Below are positions 22,201 through 34,721 of a stretch of 64,000 nucleotides of DNA, piece after piece. Each line of letters starts with the position of its first letter. The stretch's first letter is position 1. A program made the translations under genes and the position numbers. The notes under the pieces were generated by a model. That model was not told where the DNA came from. It made no database searches and was given only the letters and a program-made list of their open reading frames with translations. Source of the stretch: Rhyacophila brunnea (lineage: Eukaryota; Arthropoda; Insecta; Trichoptera; Rhyacophilidae); NCBI GenBank assembly GCA_022495005.1, contig JAGYXB010002036.1, positions 124,001 through 188,000 on the forward strand, written 5' to 3'.

Positions 22201-25200
22201 GTTAAGATCAATTGAAATTAAATTAAGTATATATATATATATCTGAAATTCAGTATAATGCATCTCGTCAACAACTTATAATAGTAATTTGTGCTACACT
22301 TCCACTTTTAAATAAACTAATGAAGCCTCTAACTAAGAAGTGGAAGTTTTATTAGCATCCATTTTAACCAGGAATCTATGTTAGTCTTTTACCCAATCCA
22401 TCATGGACGGTTTCAGAGATAGACACTCTAGCACTACTCCAAAGCGAGGTGAGACATATCAAATTAAATTTAAATAATTGTACTATTTCATAATAATATT
22501 TTCTTCGCGACTTTAAATCGCGCGTTCGTCAAAATCACATTAATTATATCGAGAATAAAGTAATTTGGTGCCTCCAGAGGTTGACAACATAGTTTCATAT
22601 TACATTACCCATAAATCGTTGCCTGTTTTTCCCACCCATCTTACTAGTTTACACTGATATTAACAATCAAGAGGTTTTGTCTATTCAGTGGTATAATTTT
22701 AATATATACGTGATTCTAATGTACTTTTTTATGACATCAAGTGATTGGTGACCTACCTCGCTGAATAAAAAGACATCAAAAATACGTATTACACGTTTTT
22801 TATGTATTATCAGCTTGATATTAAATTTTTAAATTTATTATTACATACCAAAAAACTAAACTTAAGATTCAATGGGTTATTTGACACTTAAACTGACACA
22901 ACCGGTTGTTAAAAATATTTCCCCAATCACGACAATGAATTCGATAGTGTACACTCTAGTTATTCGAACCGCAAATTTTGCCCTTGCGTTAAATAATTGA
23001 CGTGGCAATCTCACTGACCCGGAAAGCGCGTGCTCGGAACCGATAGTGTGCAAACAATAGATATTTATGAAAGCTTCTACTAAATTATCTTATTCGATAC
23101 TTAACATTGTAGTTTAGGTACCTACATAATATGATACGGAATAACATTTTAGTTTACATTTTTATATTATAAAAACCTAATTACTTAGGATATACGGAAA
23201 ATCTAAAATAAAAAATTACAAAATGAGTATCTACTAACAGCTTTGTTTACTTAATTTACTACTTCGTACTCATAATATATTCAGTATTATCATATTATTA
23301 TAAGTTTTTAGTTAATTAAGTTTAAAAACTGATTATAAATGTATGCATACATCAGATATATTATAATATAATAACAGCTGAATTTCTGATATCAAAGACA
23401 AAACCAATAATTAATAAAATGTGGCAATCGTTCTGAATATAAACGATAACTAAATACATTTGTACCATTAGACGGTCTTTAAAAAAAATAATTTTCCCAA
23501 AAAGAATATTAGAATTGTCACTAATACGATTTAGTTTTTAACGAAGTAAGGCCTAATTTTTATTTTGAACATAAAATGGCCAAAAAAGAAGTTTTTGCCC
23601 AAATAACACCAAAATATTTCCGCGTATTCGGTGGATAAAAAATATACACATAAAGCTATTGTATAAAAACTCTGCTCTATTAACGTCACAAAGTATAAAA
23701 GTTATAAAACAATCCGATAACCCAAGAAAGCTCATAGCTACCGATAAACTCAGGAAAGCTATAAATATATTTGGTTATTTTTTCCACAATTAGAAATTAA
23801 TATAAATTACTTTAACGCATAATGCAAGAAAAAGAAGATATCAGCAGACATGTAGCAGGAAGTGATAATCTTGACTACTCAACCTCTATAAGTGTCTCAA
23901 TGGCCGTGTCGTTGATTATTTTATAATGCGACCGTACCAGAATAATAATTATTATGTAGATAGATAGATGTTCCTGAATTTAGTCGCAAATTTTCTATAC
24001 AAGGACAAGTTGTTTTTGTCAGTTAAGTTTTCGATTTTTTATGTAAATATTTGTAATATTTATGTGTTTCGCACTCATTTTGACAATGAATAAATATTCA
24101 CACTTTTTAAAATATTATTAACGAGTTGGTTATAATTTAGTTTAGCTTTAATTAATTAAATTTATTATTTAATTTAGCTTTAGTTTATTATTAAACTTAT
24201 AGGTTATAGGTATATTAAAATGTTTTTCTTAGGTTGTAATATATATAATACTGATTAATTTAATAAAACACTAAAAAATGGTACTTATTCCACTTTTTAC
24301 AAAAAAATGCGTTTTATTAAATTAATCAATAATACAATACAGTTCCACCATGTATTGATAGTTAACACAATAAAAGAAAAAAATGTAATATATTATAGTT
24401 ACTAATATCTTATTTATTTTACTTAATTACATAACAACTAGAAACCTAAATGAATATTATTAACACAATAATAAAAAAAATCTTTTCAGTTTGTATCCTA
24501 CCTTTAACTTAAATATAAAGCTCTGAATTGTTATGGAAAACAATTTTAAATTCTTGAAAGTAGACCATCTTGGCAATTTTCATTCCACTATGGAAACGTG
24601 TACAAAGCTTTTTCCCATTAAAGTAAGCGTATTCAATTTACTCTAGACTTTATTCGTGTGTGTACTCGTATATTATAACAACCCACCTTACACTGTACAC
24701 TTTTCGAATTGCAGCGGATAGATTTTGTTCGATACAAAATTTATTGTAAAACTTTTGCGATAAAGCTCCGTGCCAATGTATTTTTCAACGTTAAATATTC
24801 ATTACAAACTATTGAAATCAGTTCACGTATTTTTCCTGTTATGAAAAATACAGGAAATGATAATAAATTTTTGCATGTATTGAAAGATGTAATTATTATT
24901 TCTGGTCATGTACAATCGTGTCTTTTCTTCTTCCTTTTATAGTGCTACAGCAGTGGACCTTAGCCACGTCAAACAGACTTATAATACTAACTAAAAGCTT
25001 ATAATCTGTATTCAAAACCATGCTACTTCGGTTGATAGTTTTAATTAAAAATATTATTTTGGAATAGTCATTGCGCTTCGAATTTGCTCTGGTGTCTTTT
25101 TCTACTTAAAAACTATATAATTTTATTTTCTTATTGAAATAAAAACTGACATAAAATTATTATTTTGATATCTATCCAAATTTTCAAGGAAATTTAATGC

Positions 25201-25394
25201 AATTTTGAAAAATAGTGTTTTCAAAATAGCTTAAGCGGATTTGCGCTCAATGACTCGACTCAAAACAATTGTATTTTTTTCCTCTATTTATCTCATTTTA
25301 TTTAAAATTTTAGTTGCATTTGTCTGTGTAAAATAATAAATATATAGGTATGCATCCAATCATTTTGCAACCAATCTAAAAAGAAAAATGAAAA
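22201..25394. other. unannotated AT-rich stretch
   Basis: No gene found. A hairpin with 20 of 22 paired bases lies at 24252-24331 (arms CTGATTAATTTAATAAAAC and its complement, spacer ~36 bases, which may pair further). A GC-richer patch is at 22900-23060. The rest is plain AT-rich sequence. Confidence 0.4.
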
Positions 25395-25399
25395 GTGAC

Positions 25400-25840
25400 A
25401 TTCTAATTCTGCTTAAAGGCAGTACTTTGCCTAGGGACATCATTACACCCTCCACTTTTCTCGGTCCCTAATACTTCGCTGCCACGTACATACATCCAAG
25501 TTTATAAGTTTTTCCACCCAGCGGGTTTTAGATCGCCCTTGTGGTCTCCCTTTGCGTACCAATGTCGGCATATGTCCGGCGATTATTCACTCGCCAAGCG
25601 ACATGTCACATAGCTCACATAGTTATGAAGCGTACATTCTACTCTTATCCGCTTCCTTATTAATTGGTTTTTTTGGGGTCTTTCCACGCCATGCCCAATA
25701 TGCACCATCCCTTCCACGCCACGTTGCGCTATACATATTTTTTGTATTTCTCTTACATTAAGGGTCCACGTTTCACTCGAATACGTGAGCACTGGTAGTA
25801 CATATTGGTTAAACACGTTACAATCCAGATACGAGGTCAC
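25400..25840 (-). pseudogene. LINE reverse transcriptase C-terminal fragment
   Basis: The minus-strand frame 25840-25583 reads CNVFNQYVLPVLTYSSETW, then TLNVREIQKICIAQRGVEG. This corresponds to the conserved FNQCVLPVLTYGAETW and KLQIAQRAMER blocks after the reverse transcriptase domain of RTE/Jockey-like non-LTR elements. Sequence down to about 25400 continues the C-terminal region in broken frames. There is no 5' part and no clear tail. It belongs to a different subfamily from 2986-3478. Confidence 0.75.
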
Positions 25841-25845
25841 TTTTG

Positions 25846-27315
25846 AAGATAGTATTCAAGCGACAAAATTCTATCCATGCCAAGTTTGCTCTGCCAGCAA
25901 TCTCATCAAATCAAATTTATTTATTTTACATATAATGAACATAACAAATTATAAATTCAAAGCGTTCACAACATAACATAAAATAAGTGTTAACAATTTT
26001 TAAAATAAAAATACAGAGAAATGCGAGTTAATAATACTATAAGTAATAAAATAAGAAATATAATATGAAAAGAAATATATAACAAAAATAAAAGTAGATG
26101 GAAGCACACAGAGTGAACTATTCATAGACCCTATCTTAAAAACTTATACTACGTTCACCTAAATTCACCTCACGTAAGTGGAATATATCAATATCCGAAG
26201 CGATTTCATTAAACATGGTTATTGCTCTCCCAATTGGCATTATTCTTGGAGCTAGACGTATTTTTTAAATCTATTAATTTGAGTGTCATTAAGGAGGATC
26301 ACTATTGGTTCAGCAAAGCAGTCTATCATTACATTTGTTTTTGAGAGTTACTTTAGAGCTTTCATTTGCAAGTTCGTGCATTCTGTTTTGCAAAAAATAA
26401 TATATTATTTATCATAAATTTACCTTCTTATTTGAAAGAATTTGTATATATCTATATATTATTATTTAAAATAACTTCATTAATAATTCATATAATATAT
26501 AGGTTTTTCCAACTAAGTTTTCATATTGTATGAAAAAAATACCCTCTTAATACAACGCTATTTTCCGCTATAACAATGTGCATAACAACTTTTTTTCTTT
26601 TATCCCATATGAAGTTAGAACGTGGGTGGTGCGATAAACTCACTAAATATTGTCGTATAAAAAATGAGTTTCCTTTATACCCACGAAAGTTTATCGTCAG
26701 ACTAAATTTGATGAAACGCTTGTTGATATGTTTTACATATGCTTAGGAAACCACTTTATACAAAAATCAATTCAACTTTATTCGTTATAAATTGAATCCT
26801 ACACGGCATCTGAGACCTTTCTGTATTATTTGAATCAATTTTGTAAATCGTCACAGTATACGGTTAGAGATAGAAGTTTTTTTTTATATATATAATATCG
26901 AACAAAATGTATTCATATAATGAAATTATATCGTCTTCTTTTTTTTGACGCTTTAATTTTATCTCGGTCTTGGTTTCTTTTATCGTCTATCCAAATCAAT
27001 TTTCCTCAAGTTTTTCAAAAGCTAATTAAATCTAATTTAACACTACGTACCCAAGTGTTTATTTGCCTTTCGTTTTCAACATATCAATTTTTTTATTATC
27101 ACATTCATCTTATTTATATTGGCAAGTCCCAATTTGATAGACTACGTTAAAGTTTCCACCACCACCCCCCATATATGCACAGCCGTGGATATGCACGGCC
27201 GCTTTCCATGAAGCTTTAAACGTGTCTGAAAGAAGTGATTTTAAGTGCTCATTCCATCCCGAGACGGAGCCGCACGGGACTGATGCTGCAACCATGCACT
27301 GTAGTGCTTAAAGAA
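25846..27315. other. unannotated stretch
   Basis: Mostly AT-rich with no gene. The GC-richer block 27160-27315 adjoins the LINE fragment and may be its 3' untranslated region on the minus strand. Confidence 0.4.
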
Positions 27316-27319
27316 GAAA

Positions 27320-27770
27320 GTTAAGAAAGATTTTGTTTTTGTTTTTGGACTGGCTCTGCTGTCCGCTGACATTAAGCGCCTTGTGTACCCGCATACTGAG
27401 TGTCAGGAATTGAAATGGATGAGTCTACAGAGGAGTCGGGACTATCCCGCTCCCCATACGATGCTGCAAATTTCTAGAATGCCGCAAAGTTGGCCTCGGT
27501 TGTTATCAGATCTCCATGTCCAATCGGGCCCGTATGAGGACGGACCCTTGCAAACAGCTCCACTCGATCGAGTTCCATAAACGGGCAATCCCAGAGGATG
27601 TGTTCAACATCTTGGTCGTCATGTCCGCAGGTACAACCCGGCCTATCTACTATCAAGCCAAACTCGTGGAGTCTGGCGGCGAAGTTGCCATGGCCGGTGA
27701 GGAACTGGCTAATCTAGTGCGAAGGTTGGAGTCCTATAATATTATGTGCAGGCTCATATATAAAGTATTT
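27320..27770 (-). pseudogene. LINE C-terminal zinc-knuckle fragment
   Basis: On the minus strand one frame reads SQFLTGHGNFAARLHEFGL, then PGCTCGHDDQDVEHILWDCP. The C-x-C-x(7)-H-x(4)-C spacing and the upstream L-TGHG-F motif are those of the C-terminal region of R1/LOA/Jockey-type non-LTR retrotransposons. A stop just upstream (PSH, stop, ISQF) and the short length show a decayed 5'-truncated piece. It belongs to a different clade from the LLYGSETW-type LINE fragments in this window. Confidence 0.78.
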
Positions 27771-28218
27771 TCATCTTCATCCTGATTGTAGGCCATTGAT
27801 AAGTCCAAAAACATTGTGCAGCATGCTCCACTCAAATGAGCACAGAATACTTTCCACTCGTTTGATCGCGCACCAGGTTTTTGAGTCATATATTAATTAT
27901 GATAACTAGTCCCATTATGGTTTTCAATTTCAAGTATCGGCTCAATGCTTTGGAACATGGCACCTACGTAGGCCAAAGAATTGTTATATCTATGACCGAA
28001 TCGACGTTTTTTATTTAGTACAATAATTATTGTGAATTTTTCTCTTGAAATAATGATTTTTTTTGCTTGACTTTAATAGTGTTAACTTTACTGTTAATAT
28101 TCTGAATACAAACCAATAGATACTATAAATTACATAATATATGAAAGTTAATCTAATAAAAATGCTTACATTAGTATTTTTTATTATAAATTAATTTGTG
28201 ACAGACATCTCTATTTTT
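27771..28218. other. unannotated stretch
   Basis: Nothing supportable seen. Confidence 0.5.
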
Positions 28219-28736
28219 ACAACGTTTTTCTTAGCTCATATTTTTACTTGTCCGGTGGTTCTTTGTATGGTACAAACCTTGCAATCGATTTTTAACTAAC
28301 TTCCCGACTAGCTAGATATTTGAAACTTTTAGAATATACCAGAACACATACTTTTAGGCAGCTTTAACGCTTTCGCTGCTGAAGAGATAATGAGATTTTA
28401 ATTGCCCCCTTTAAAATGCACGTTAATTACATCGATCGGCCGCCTGGTCATTACGCGCCATGTGCGTCTTCCGCGTCCAAAGTATTAAGTAGAATTGAAT
28501 TCATTTTCAGTTAATTCTGTTTTGTATGAAAAGATATTTCGACACCATTATTGGTTGCTAGGGGTCTGGGGTCCTAGCAAATAAATTATTAATATATACG
28601 TGCGTTACTATGGAAATCAATATGACATGTCAAGTACAATTTTTTTGGTCGTTTAAGCTAGTCAAGTCAAGTTTATATGGTTCAACAGAATTTAAAAACA
28701 TTATATATAAAAAGTTCTTTTTATCTTGTAATTATT
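28219..28736 (+). repeat. family A interspersed repeat, copy 3, carrying an insert
   Basis: The family landmarks are present at both ends, but a 117 bp foreign segment (28368-28484) interrupts the TTTAAGTAGAATTG site that is intact in copies 1 and 5. The copy also lacks the CGATGCCAATGCATTC segment just upstream. Confidence 0.8.
28368..28484. mobile_element. 117 bp TTAA-inserted MITE
   Basis: Flanked by TTAA at 28364-28367 and 28485-28488. The homologous site in family A copy 1 (about 9987-9995) has a single TTAA, so the empty site is in the same window. The ends CGCTTTCGCTGC and, reversed, TACTTTGGACGCGG are weak inverted repeats. The interior is GC-richer than the host repeat. A piggyBac-type MITE is the simplest reading. 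Confidence 0.78.
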
Positions 28737-29775
28737 CTATCTGAGATTTATTTTCAAGGGATGCACTAAGATAAAATCAGTTTGTATCATTATTACAGGT
28801 ATAAAATAAGTTGTTCATACAATGAACCGCCATCATTTAGTAAACGGCTTAATCCGGTAGTGTTATATAAAATTAATACACATTAATTAACAACAATCGT
28901 ATGAAATTTCGTATTCAAATTCTGTAGTAATCTTTGTTGCAATATACATGTTATATTTTATATCAGTCTGCAATGAACAACTAAATGGAAGAAACGTTAA
29001 ATATAGATATCATCACGGTTAATTTCTTGTTTTACGAAATTTATAATAATCGAAAAAGTATTTTTAAAATTTAATAAATCACAACTTAAAAAAAAGTTGA
29101 ACTACCTAAGATAAACGAAGAAAAATTCTTTCTCATAAAATCGCAAAATATATTTTATATAATAATGTAATAAATGAAGATGGTTCAATCACTAACACTT
29201 TTTTTACAGGTAACCTACAGTCGGTATGATATAGTACACTTTGTTTCTTTCGTATATCTATAATATCAAATTTAATAGCATTCGACCCTTACCCAAAAGT
29301 TCCTTTAACCGTTATAGAAACAATGGTATTATTTTTATCGGAGAAATACTTTCGAGGAAAAAATACAAAAGTTTTCTTGTATCTGAAACATTATAATAAT
29401 ATTTTAGTGAAGATTTTAGTTCACTTCAGAATCAATCCTCAGAATGGTTAGAATTTAGGTAACAATAGATATTAATGAAATTTGTTAAGCGGTTCAGTCA
29501 CAAATCCAATAGTTAATTTGATAGCACTTTAGCCGGAATCCGATGAATGCGGGTTTCGTATCCGGAAAATTGTACATATGGTGTTAGCCGTATATCAGTT
29601 CACTGTGAGATGTTGTATCTGAAATAGATGGCCGTATAGCATTGAAATTTAAATTCATTAGATTATTCAAAAGTAGGTTAACAAGAGATGGGTGCAGGGT
29701 AACTATCAAGTCGTATCTACGTTTCAAATATCTGATAATAATGACGGCATTATTATTAAATATTTGATACCTTAT
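28737..29775. other. unannotated stretch
   Basis: AT-rich. A possible tRNA-like scrap (GCGGGTTTCGTATCCGG) lies at 29549-29565 and resembles one near 38810-38850. Nothing else is seen. Confidence 0.35.
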
Positions 29776-30665
29776 TCTTCTTCTTCTTCTTCAGCCATGT
29801 CCGCCCCTTAGCTGGAGTATATGGACACCACACGGCGCCTCCAAGAATCCTTGTCACTAACCAGTTTTTTTACGTCATGCTAGGTCATACGAGCATCCCG
29901 TAACTCCACTGTATACACTATATACATAATATTTAGCGGCATTCCTGGAAATAAAATCTGGGTGGCTTGATAACAGGCAATTCAGGTTGAAGTTCTCTTC
30001 TGGCATCCGCATTACGTGGCTGATCCAAGTCCAAGTCACCTTTTAAGGGGGAGAGACATTCCAGCAGAGAACCTAGTGGAAAAATACGAGATTTGCAATT
30101 AGAGATTTTTTTTTGATAACTTACAATTTCAACTATATTAATTAATAAATATGTATCTGAAAACATTAAAAATATATTTTTTTTTAATTCAAAGATAAAC
30201 TTACAATTGTAAAAAAAATGTAATAAAATGTGAATTCGTTTCAGGTCACATCTTATGATTACATTATATTTTATGGTCATATTTATTATTAAAATTTAGT
30301 TTATTAAGTTTTCAATTTTTCGTCGTGTAGATATTTGACTAATTCATCTTTTTAATATTTTTTTATATTTATTTTATAAAAATATAAATGTGTATAACTT
30401 GAAATCCTTTTTATTTATATCAAATCGAGCTTCAATATCGGGACCATACCTAAAATAAAATTTGATATAAATAACTTAACTCTCAGCGTGATGACAAATT
30501 GCATGTTGCATTCTCTTATCTCCTTGTTACTTCTAAAGTCATAAACATCTGTTCTCGAAGCTCAGTATACGGTTACTCTGAGTCTTCGTAAGGTGCTATG
30601 ATTCGCTACCATAAAGCAGCACCGTCAGAATGCAAACATCGAATAGGCGAAATTTGGTTTTGACC
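29776..30665 (-). pseudogene. LINE 3' fragment split by a TTAA insert
   Basis: The two outer parts (29776-30042 and 30480-30665) match 2986-3478 in order. These are the (GAA)n tail, the GGACACCACACGGCGCCTCC block, then CTCAGCGTGATGA and the CTCAGTATACGGTTACTCTGAG block that encodes the post-RT region. The intervening 429 bp is absent from the sister copy. Frames are broken throughout. Confidence 0.72.
30047..30475. mobile_element. 429 bp insert between TTAAs in the LINE fragment
   Basis: TTAA occurs at 30043-30046 and 30476-30479, and the LINE copy at 2986-3478 has no such segment. The left end starts GGGGGAGAGACATTCC, reminiscent of the family B end GGGGGGACATGCTC. The right end shows no matching inverted repeat, so the element may be deleted on that side. 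Confidence 0.5.
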
Positions 30666-31770
30666 AAGTACAGTGGTGGAATTTAATAAAATTGTAACTG
30701 TCTGCAATGCTCCACGAACAACGCGTCATCATTTATTGTTCCAGTATAACAACTCACGGTTAACTGTAACAAGTATAATTTACATGTATCCTCTAGGTTA
30801 AAATCTCACCCTGCATGCATTGTTTTAAAGATTTATTCTAAATAATATAGTTTTCAGGTATGTCCGAATTATGTTGGTTCAATGTAATTCTTAGGTTTAT
30901 TTTATATTATAACTTTTACTAAAGTATTTTATTACTATTTTTAAATTATTATTTTCTAGTATATATAGAAAATTAAATTTGCTATATCTGTATATTGTTT
31001 ATTTGTACAGATTACATTTTTTTTTCGATTGAAATACAACCAAATCTCATTAGATTCGCGGTATGAAAAATACATAAAATGACATGAGACGGAACGTTGT
31101 CATAGCATGTAGGAAGGTTACAAGATACATACATTACGCTTATGTACGGAAGCGGTCATCTGATATTTGACAGCAAGTCACATCGAGTCTGCCTCTCTTC
31201 AAAATAATTGAATTTGCCCATGTTGGAAATCCCGAGCAATTTCTGAACGCTGACTTTCGTATTTTTCTCATACGCGTACACATATATATATCTCGAAATA
31301 TCAACAAATCAAATGAATGAGAAATACATCAAGAATACAGAATATCGAACTCAATATCGGTGATCGAACAGCAATATATTATAGTAGGTCAAAAACAAAA
31401 AAATGCTATCTTCGAAATATGTAGACTGTAATGACAGAATGTGAACCATATATTTCTTACAGTACTGGATATTCTATTTTTTTCTATTCTTGTAGATTGT
31501 ATATCGTTGCGGCCATTTTCTTTATAAGTTATCTTTTCATATTTTGGGAAGTCTGCCGAAACTTCAACGAGAAGTATGGGATCCTAGTTTTGCCAATCCT
31601 ATTCAAAGTCCTCCTCTCACTTCTACATCCGAACATCATCAACGTTTCTTACAGAACATCTATTATATTTTTTGTTATTTTTATGGTTTTCTTCCTCATT
31701 TCAAAGCTTCGCAACAAAAATTTATTATCAGCTCTAACCTTGATCCCATATATCATAAATTGGTCGTAGA
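30666..31770. other. unannotated stretch
   Basis: AT-rich. An open frame of 112 codons at 31431-31769 is hydrophobic but has no recognisable motif, and an overlapping frame is also open. I treat both as chance. Confidence 0.4.
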
Positions 31771-32272
31771 TAGGGATTGCACTACCGGTATTTCAAATAT
31801 TTTGTGATACCGAATTACCGGTTTAAACATTAGACAATACCGATATATTCGGTATTGAAAGTTGAAACAAAATCTATTAGCTAACATGAAAGGTTTAACA
31901 GTATTGTACATTTTTGTCGGATTACGCGATTTTTAGTTCACTTCCGTTGCCATTTTAGGCGCGCAAGTGTAAAAAGTATAATAAGCTAATAAAATATGAG
32001 ATCATTCGAAGAAGAAAGTGCCAATCATTCAACTACTAAGTATTTGTAAATATCATCATCTCTACTATATCTTACCTTTACATATGTTTAAATGTTTACA
32101 ATAATATTATTATTTAGATATTTTTTCAATGAAATAATAATATTTCAAAGATTTTTTTATATCTATAGTTATTGGTAGATACTTCTATTTTTTCATATAT
32201 TTCACAAATACCGGTATTCAATAGGAAATACCGTTATTGGTATTTTCATTCGGTATTGCGATGCGATTCCTA
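31771..32272. mobile_element. ACCGGTATT-rich TIR element
   Basis: The ~500 bp element has ends TAGGGATTGCAC and, reversed, TAGGAATCGCAT, each followed by clusters of ACCGGTATT or GGTATT in both orientations (31783-31860 and 32206-32260). The layout parallels the CCCGGGATT element at 5392-6128, and the ends fit the hAT pattern YARNG. The flanking octamers do not match, so the superfamily call is tentative. Non-coding. Confidence 0.55.
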
Positions 32273-33920
32273 CGTGTTTTATAAAGAGGGGTAAATATTA
32301 AATGTTCATATTCTGGTTTCCCTGTAGATTTATGTTTTCTACATATTTTTCCATGCTCTTTAAGCATAACACACGGTCACCACGTGGCGTCTCAAAGAAA
32401 TATCGTCATACGCCAAAGTATTCACTTCCTTCCATGTTTATGACTGTTACCTTTAATTGTCTTTGTAAAAATAGCTACCTATACAAATGTATTGTTGTAC
32501 CACTTGAGAATGGACAAAATTATTGATCCTGATAATTATTAAATTATTTCATATAAGTACATAAGTACATTCATTCAATTCATATAAGTAAATAATTTTT
32601 AATTAATCGTGATTAGGTATTTTATATTATTTTACTTCTAATATTTTAACTACTACCTAATTATTATTAAAGGTGATAAAGAAAGTGTCATTCAATACAC
32701 ATTAAAAACTCCTTTAAACAACAATCAACTCAATTCGTATCAGCATATTAATCGGTGATATTAAATAACTGCCAGCAATTACACCCATTTCCCGTAGTGA
32801 CCAATTGTTGCAAACTCAGTAAATAGCTTACTGCAATTATAATATCCGTTTTTTTACATAGTCAGCCATATCCAATGACAAAAACTCCATAACAATATAA
32901 ATAGAGTAGCTGACTCAATCATAATAAGTATTTCTCCTAAATATTCTTTTCAATATATTATTTTGATTGTGAGTACGTCAATAAATAGCGGATCATAATT
33001 CATTGGACATGTCACTCGAATATAAGTTCCCGGTCTGTTAGTACCTCAGCCTTTGTATCGTTCCGCGAAATGTCTTATTCTACCGAGAGTCGGACCTCGG
33101 AACAGTAGTTATCATAAGTATTGTAACATAACTACTGTAACATGCTCTTATTTACTGTAAATAAAACTCGCTCCTCCATCCATCGGAGCAACCACCAAAT
33201 CTTTACATCTTCCACCACAACACCATGACACCCACACTCCGTTATATATTTACAATGTATCATCATAATGCGCATTATCGTAGGTTATTATAGCAAATTG
33301 CTTATTTTAATAGAGATATTATGATATAAATATATCACTAAGATAGCAAAAGTTATTATCATTATCAACTACGATTGGTAAATTAGTAAGGCAAACGTTT
33401 ATTGAAAAATCAATAATCGTCCTTTGTCTGTAAGGTCATTGTAATACTTTGTGAATGAACCTTGGCATCAGAGAATTATTGTCATTAGGTATTATTTATT
33501 TTATTTTAATCAATGTAAGTATAAAATAAATAACAATTATAACTTCTACTTGCAGAACTAAAGCCTGAGATGAATCTTGCTATCTAAACCAGACTCCTTT
33601 ACTATGTTTAGTCTTCCTCCTTCTCTAGTAATATTAAACCCCAATACTTATAAATCTGTAATACTATCCTGCTTCAGAACTCGTCTTTATTAGGGTATAT
33701 TAAACCTGAACTACCGTTTCATTGAGACCAACTGGATACGTTCGATTTTGATATTAATTCTGATTTTTTAAACGTGTAAACTATACTTGTAAATAGTATA
33801 ATAATTAATTCATTTATTCTTTAACCTTTGCTTTTTTCTAATACATACAATACCATACCCAAGTCTAAAAATCGAAAAATGAGTTAAAGATAAATAAATC
33901 ATTATACATCTTTCATTATT
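32273..33920. other. unannotated stretch with possible solo LTR
   Basis: Mostly AT-rich. The block 33008-33210 is GC-richer, contains AATAAA (33162-33167) and ends TTTACA. It could be a solo LTR, but no paired copy, primer site or clear target duplication was found. No gene seen. Confidence 0.25.
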
Positions 33921-33921
33921 C

Positions 33922-34067
33922 ATCTTTACACGATTTCCTCCGACGCCATCACAAAACAAATTGACGTCCTCACAGCTCGACTATCGCTCACCGATTGGCA
34001 ACAAAAGTGCGAAATAACGTTGCACCTATTGTTGAAAATTATTTGCCGTTTCACTGAAGTATGCTCT
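33922..34067. mobile_element. family C MITE right-end fragment
   Basis: Matches the last ~145 bp of the elements at 242-606 and 39105-39480: GACGCCATCACAAAACAAATTG-type start, TTGAAAATTATTTGCC, then TTTCACTGAAGTATG. The terminal TTAA has decayed to CTAAT. Confidence 0.6.
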
Positions 34068-34197
34068 AATATATTATTTTTATTCAAAATTTACACATTT
34101 ATCAAATACGATTAAAAAAAAACTGTAAACAATAAATAATTATGGTATCAAATTACTGAATTATATTTTTGTCTATTTAAATTATTTGCATAGGTAC

Positions 34198-34701
34198 CAA
34201 GTCCCGCTTACTATCTCGTCGAACTAAAAGCACTCTTTACAAGACACTTGTAAAGCCAGTGCTCACCTACGCATCGGAAACCTGGACGTTAACTCTGCGA
34301 AATGAACGAGCCCTGAACATCTTTGAAAGAAAAATTCTCCGCCGTATATATAGACCGATCAGGGATGGCACCAATTGGGGGAGAAGATATAATGCTGAGC
34401 TCTACGGGCTGTACGAAGATTGCAGTGCAGCTCAATCAATTAAGATTGGAAAACTGCGATGGCTAGGTCATGTGCACCGTATGAATGACAATGAACCGGC
34501 AAAGTGATGTCCAGCAATCCAATAGGACGTAGAAGAAGAGGGAGGCCAAAGATTCGCTGGTTAGATGGAGCTGCCAGTGACTGCCGTATTCTGGGGGTAC
34601 CAAATTGGAAAGCGGCCACACTAGATAGGGACAGGTGGAGGGAGCTGTTGGAGGAGGCCAGGACCCACACCGGGTTCTCGCGCCCCTGATGATGATAATG
34701 A
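34198..34701 (+). mobile_element. 5'-truncated RTE-like LINE with target duplication
   Basis: The insert is bounded by the 11 bp duplication TGCATAGGTAC at 34187-34197 and 34702-34712 and ends in a TGATGATGATAATGATG 3' tail. It encodes the C-terminal end of the reverse transcriptase protein (34259-34689): VLTYASETWTLTLRNERA, KLRWLGHVHRMND, then RRRRGRPKIRWLDG and DRDRWRELLEEA. These are the conserved LTYASETW, RWLGHV-RM, GRP--RW-D and RW motifs of this LINE type. The two open frames overlap with one frameshift near 34503; otherwise the sequence is intact. A clean duplication with little decay suggests a fairly recent insertion. Confidence 0.9.
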
Positions 34702-34721
34702 TGCATAGGTACTACCGATAG

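Noticed and set aside
31431..31807. Overlapping open frames of 112 and 87 codons
   Set aside because: Two different frames are open over the same bases, with no recognisable motif; likely chance.
33008..33210. Solo LTR
   Set aside because: It has AATAAA and a TTTACA end, but no second copy, primer binding site or target duplication was seen; kept only as a note in the stretch entry.
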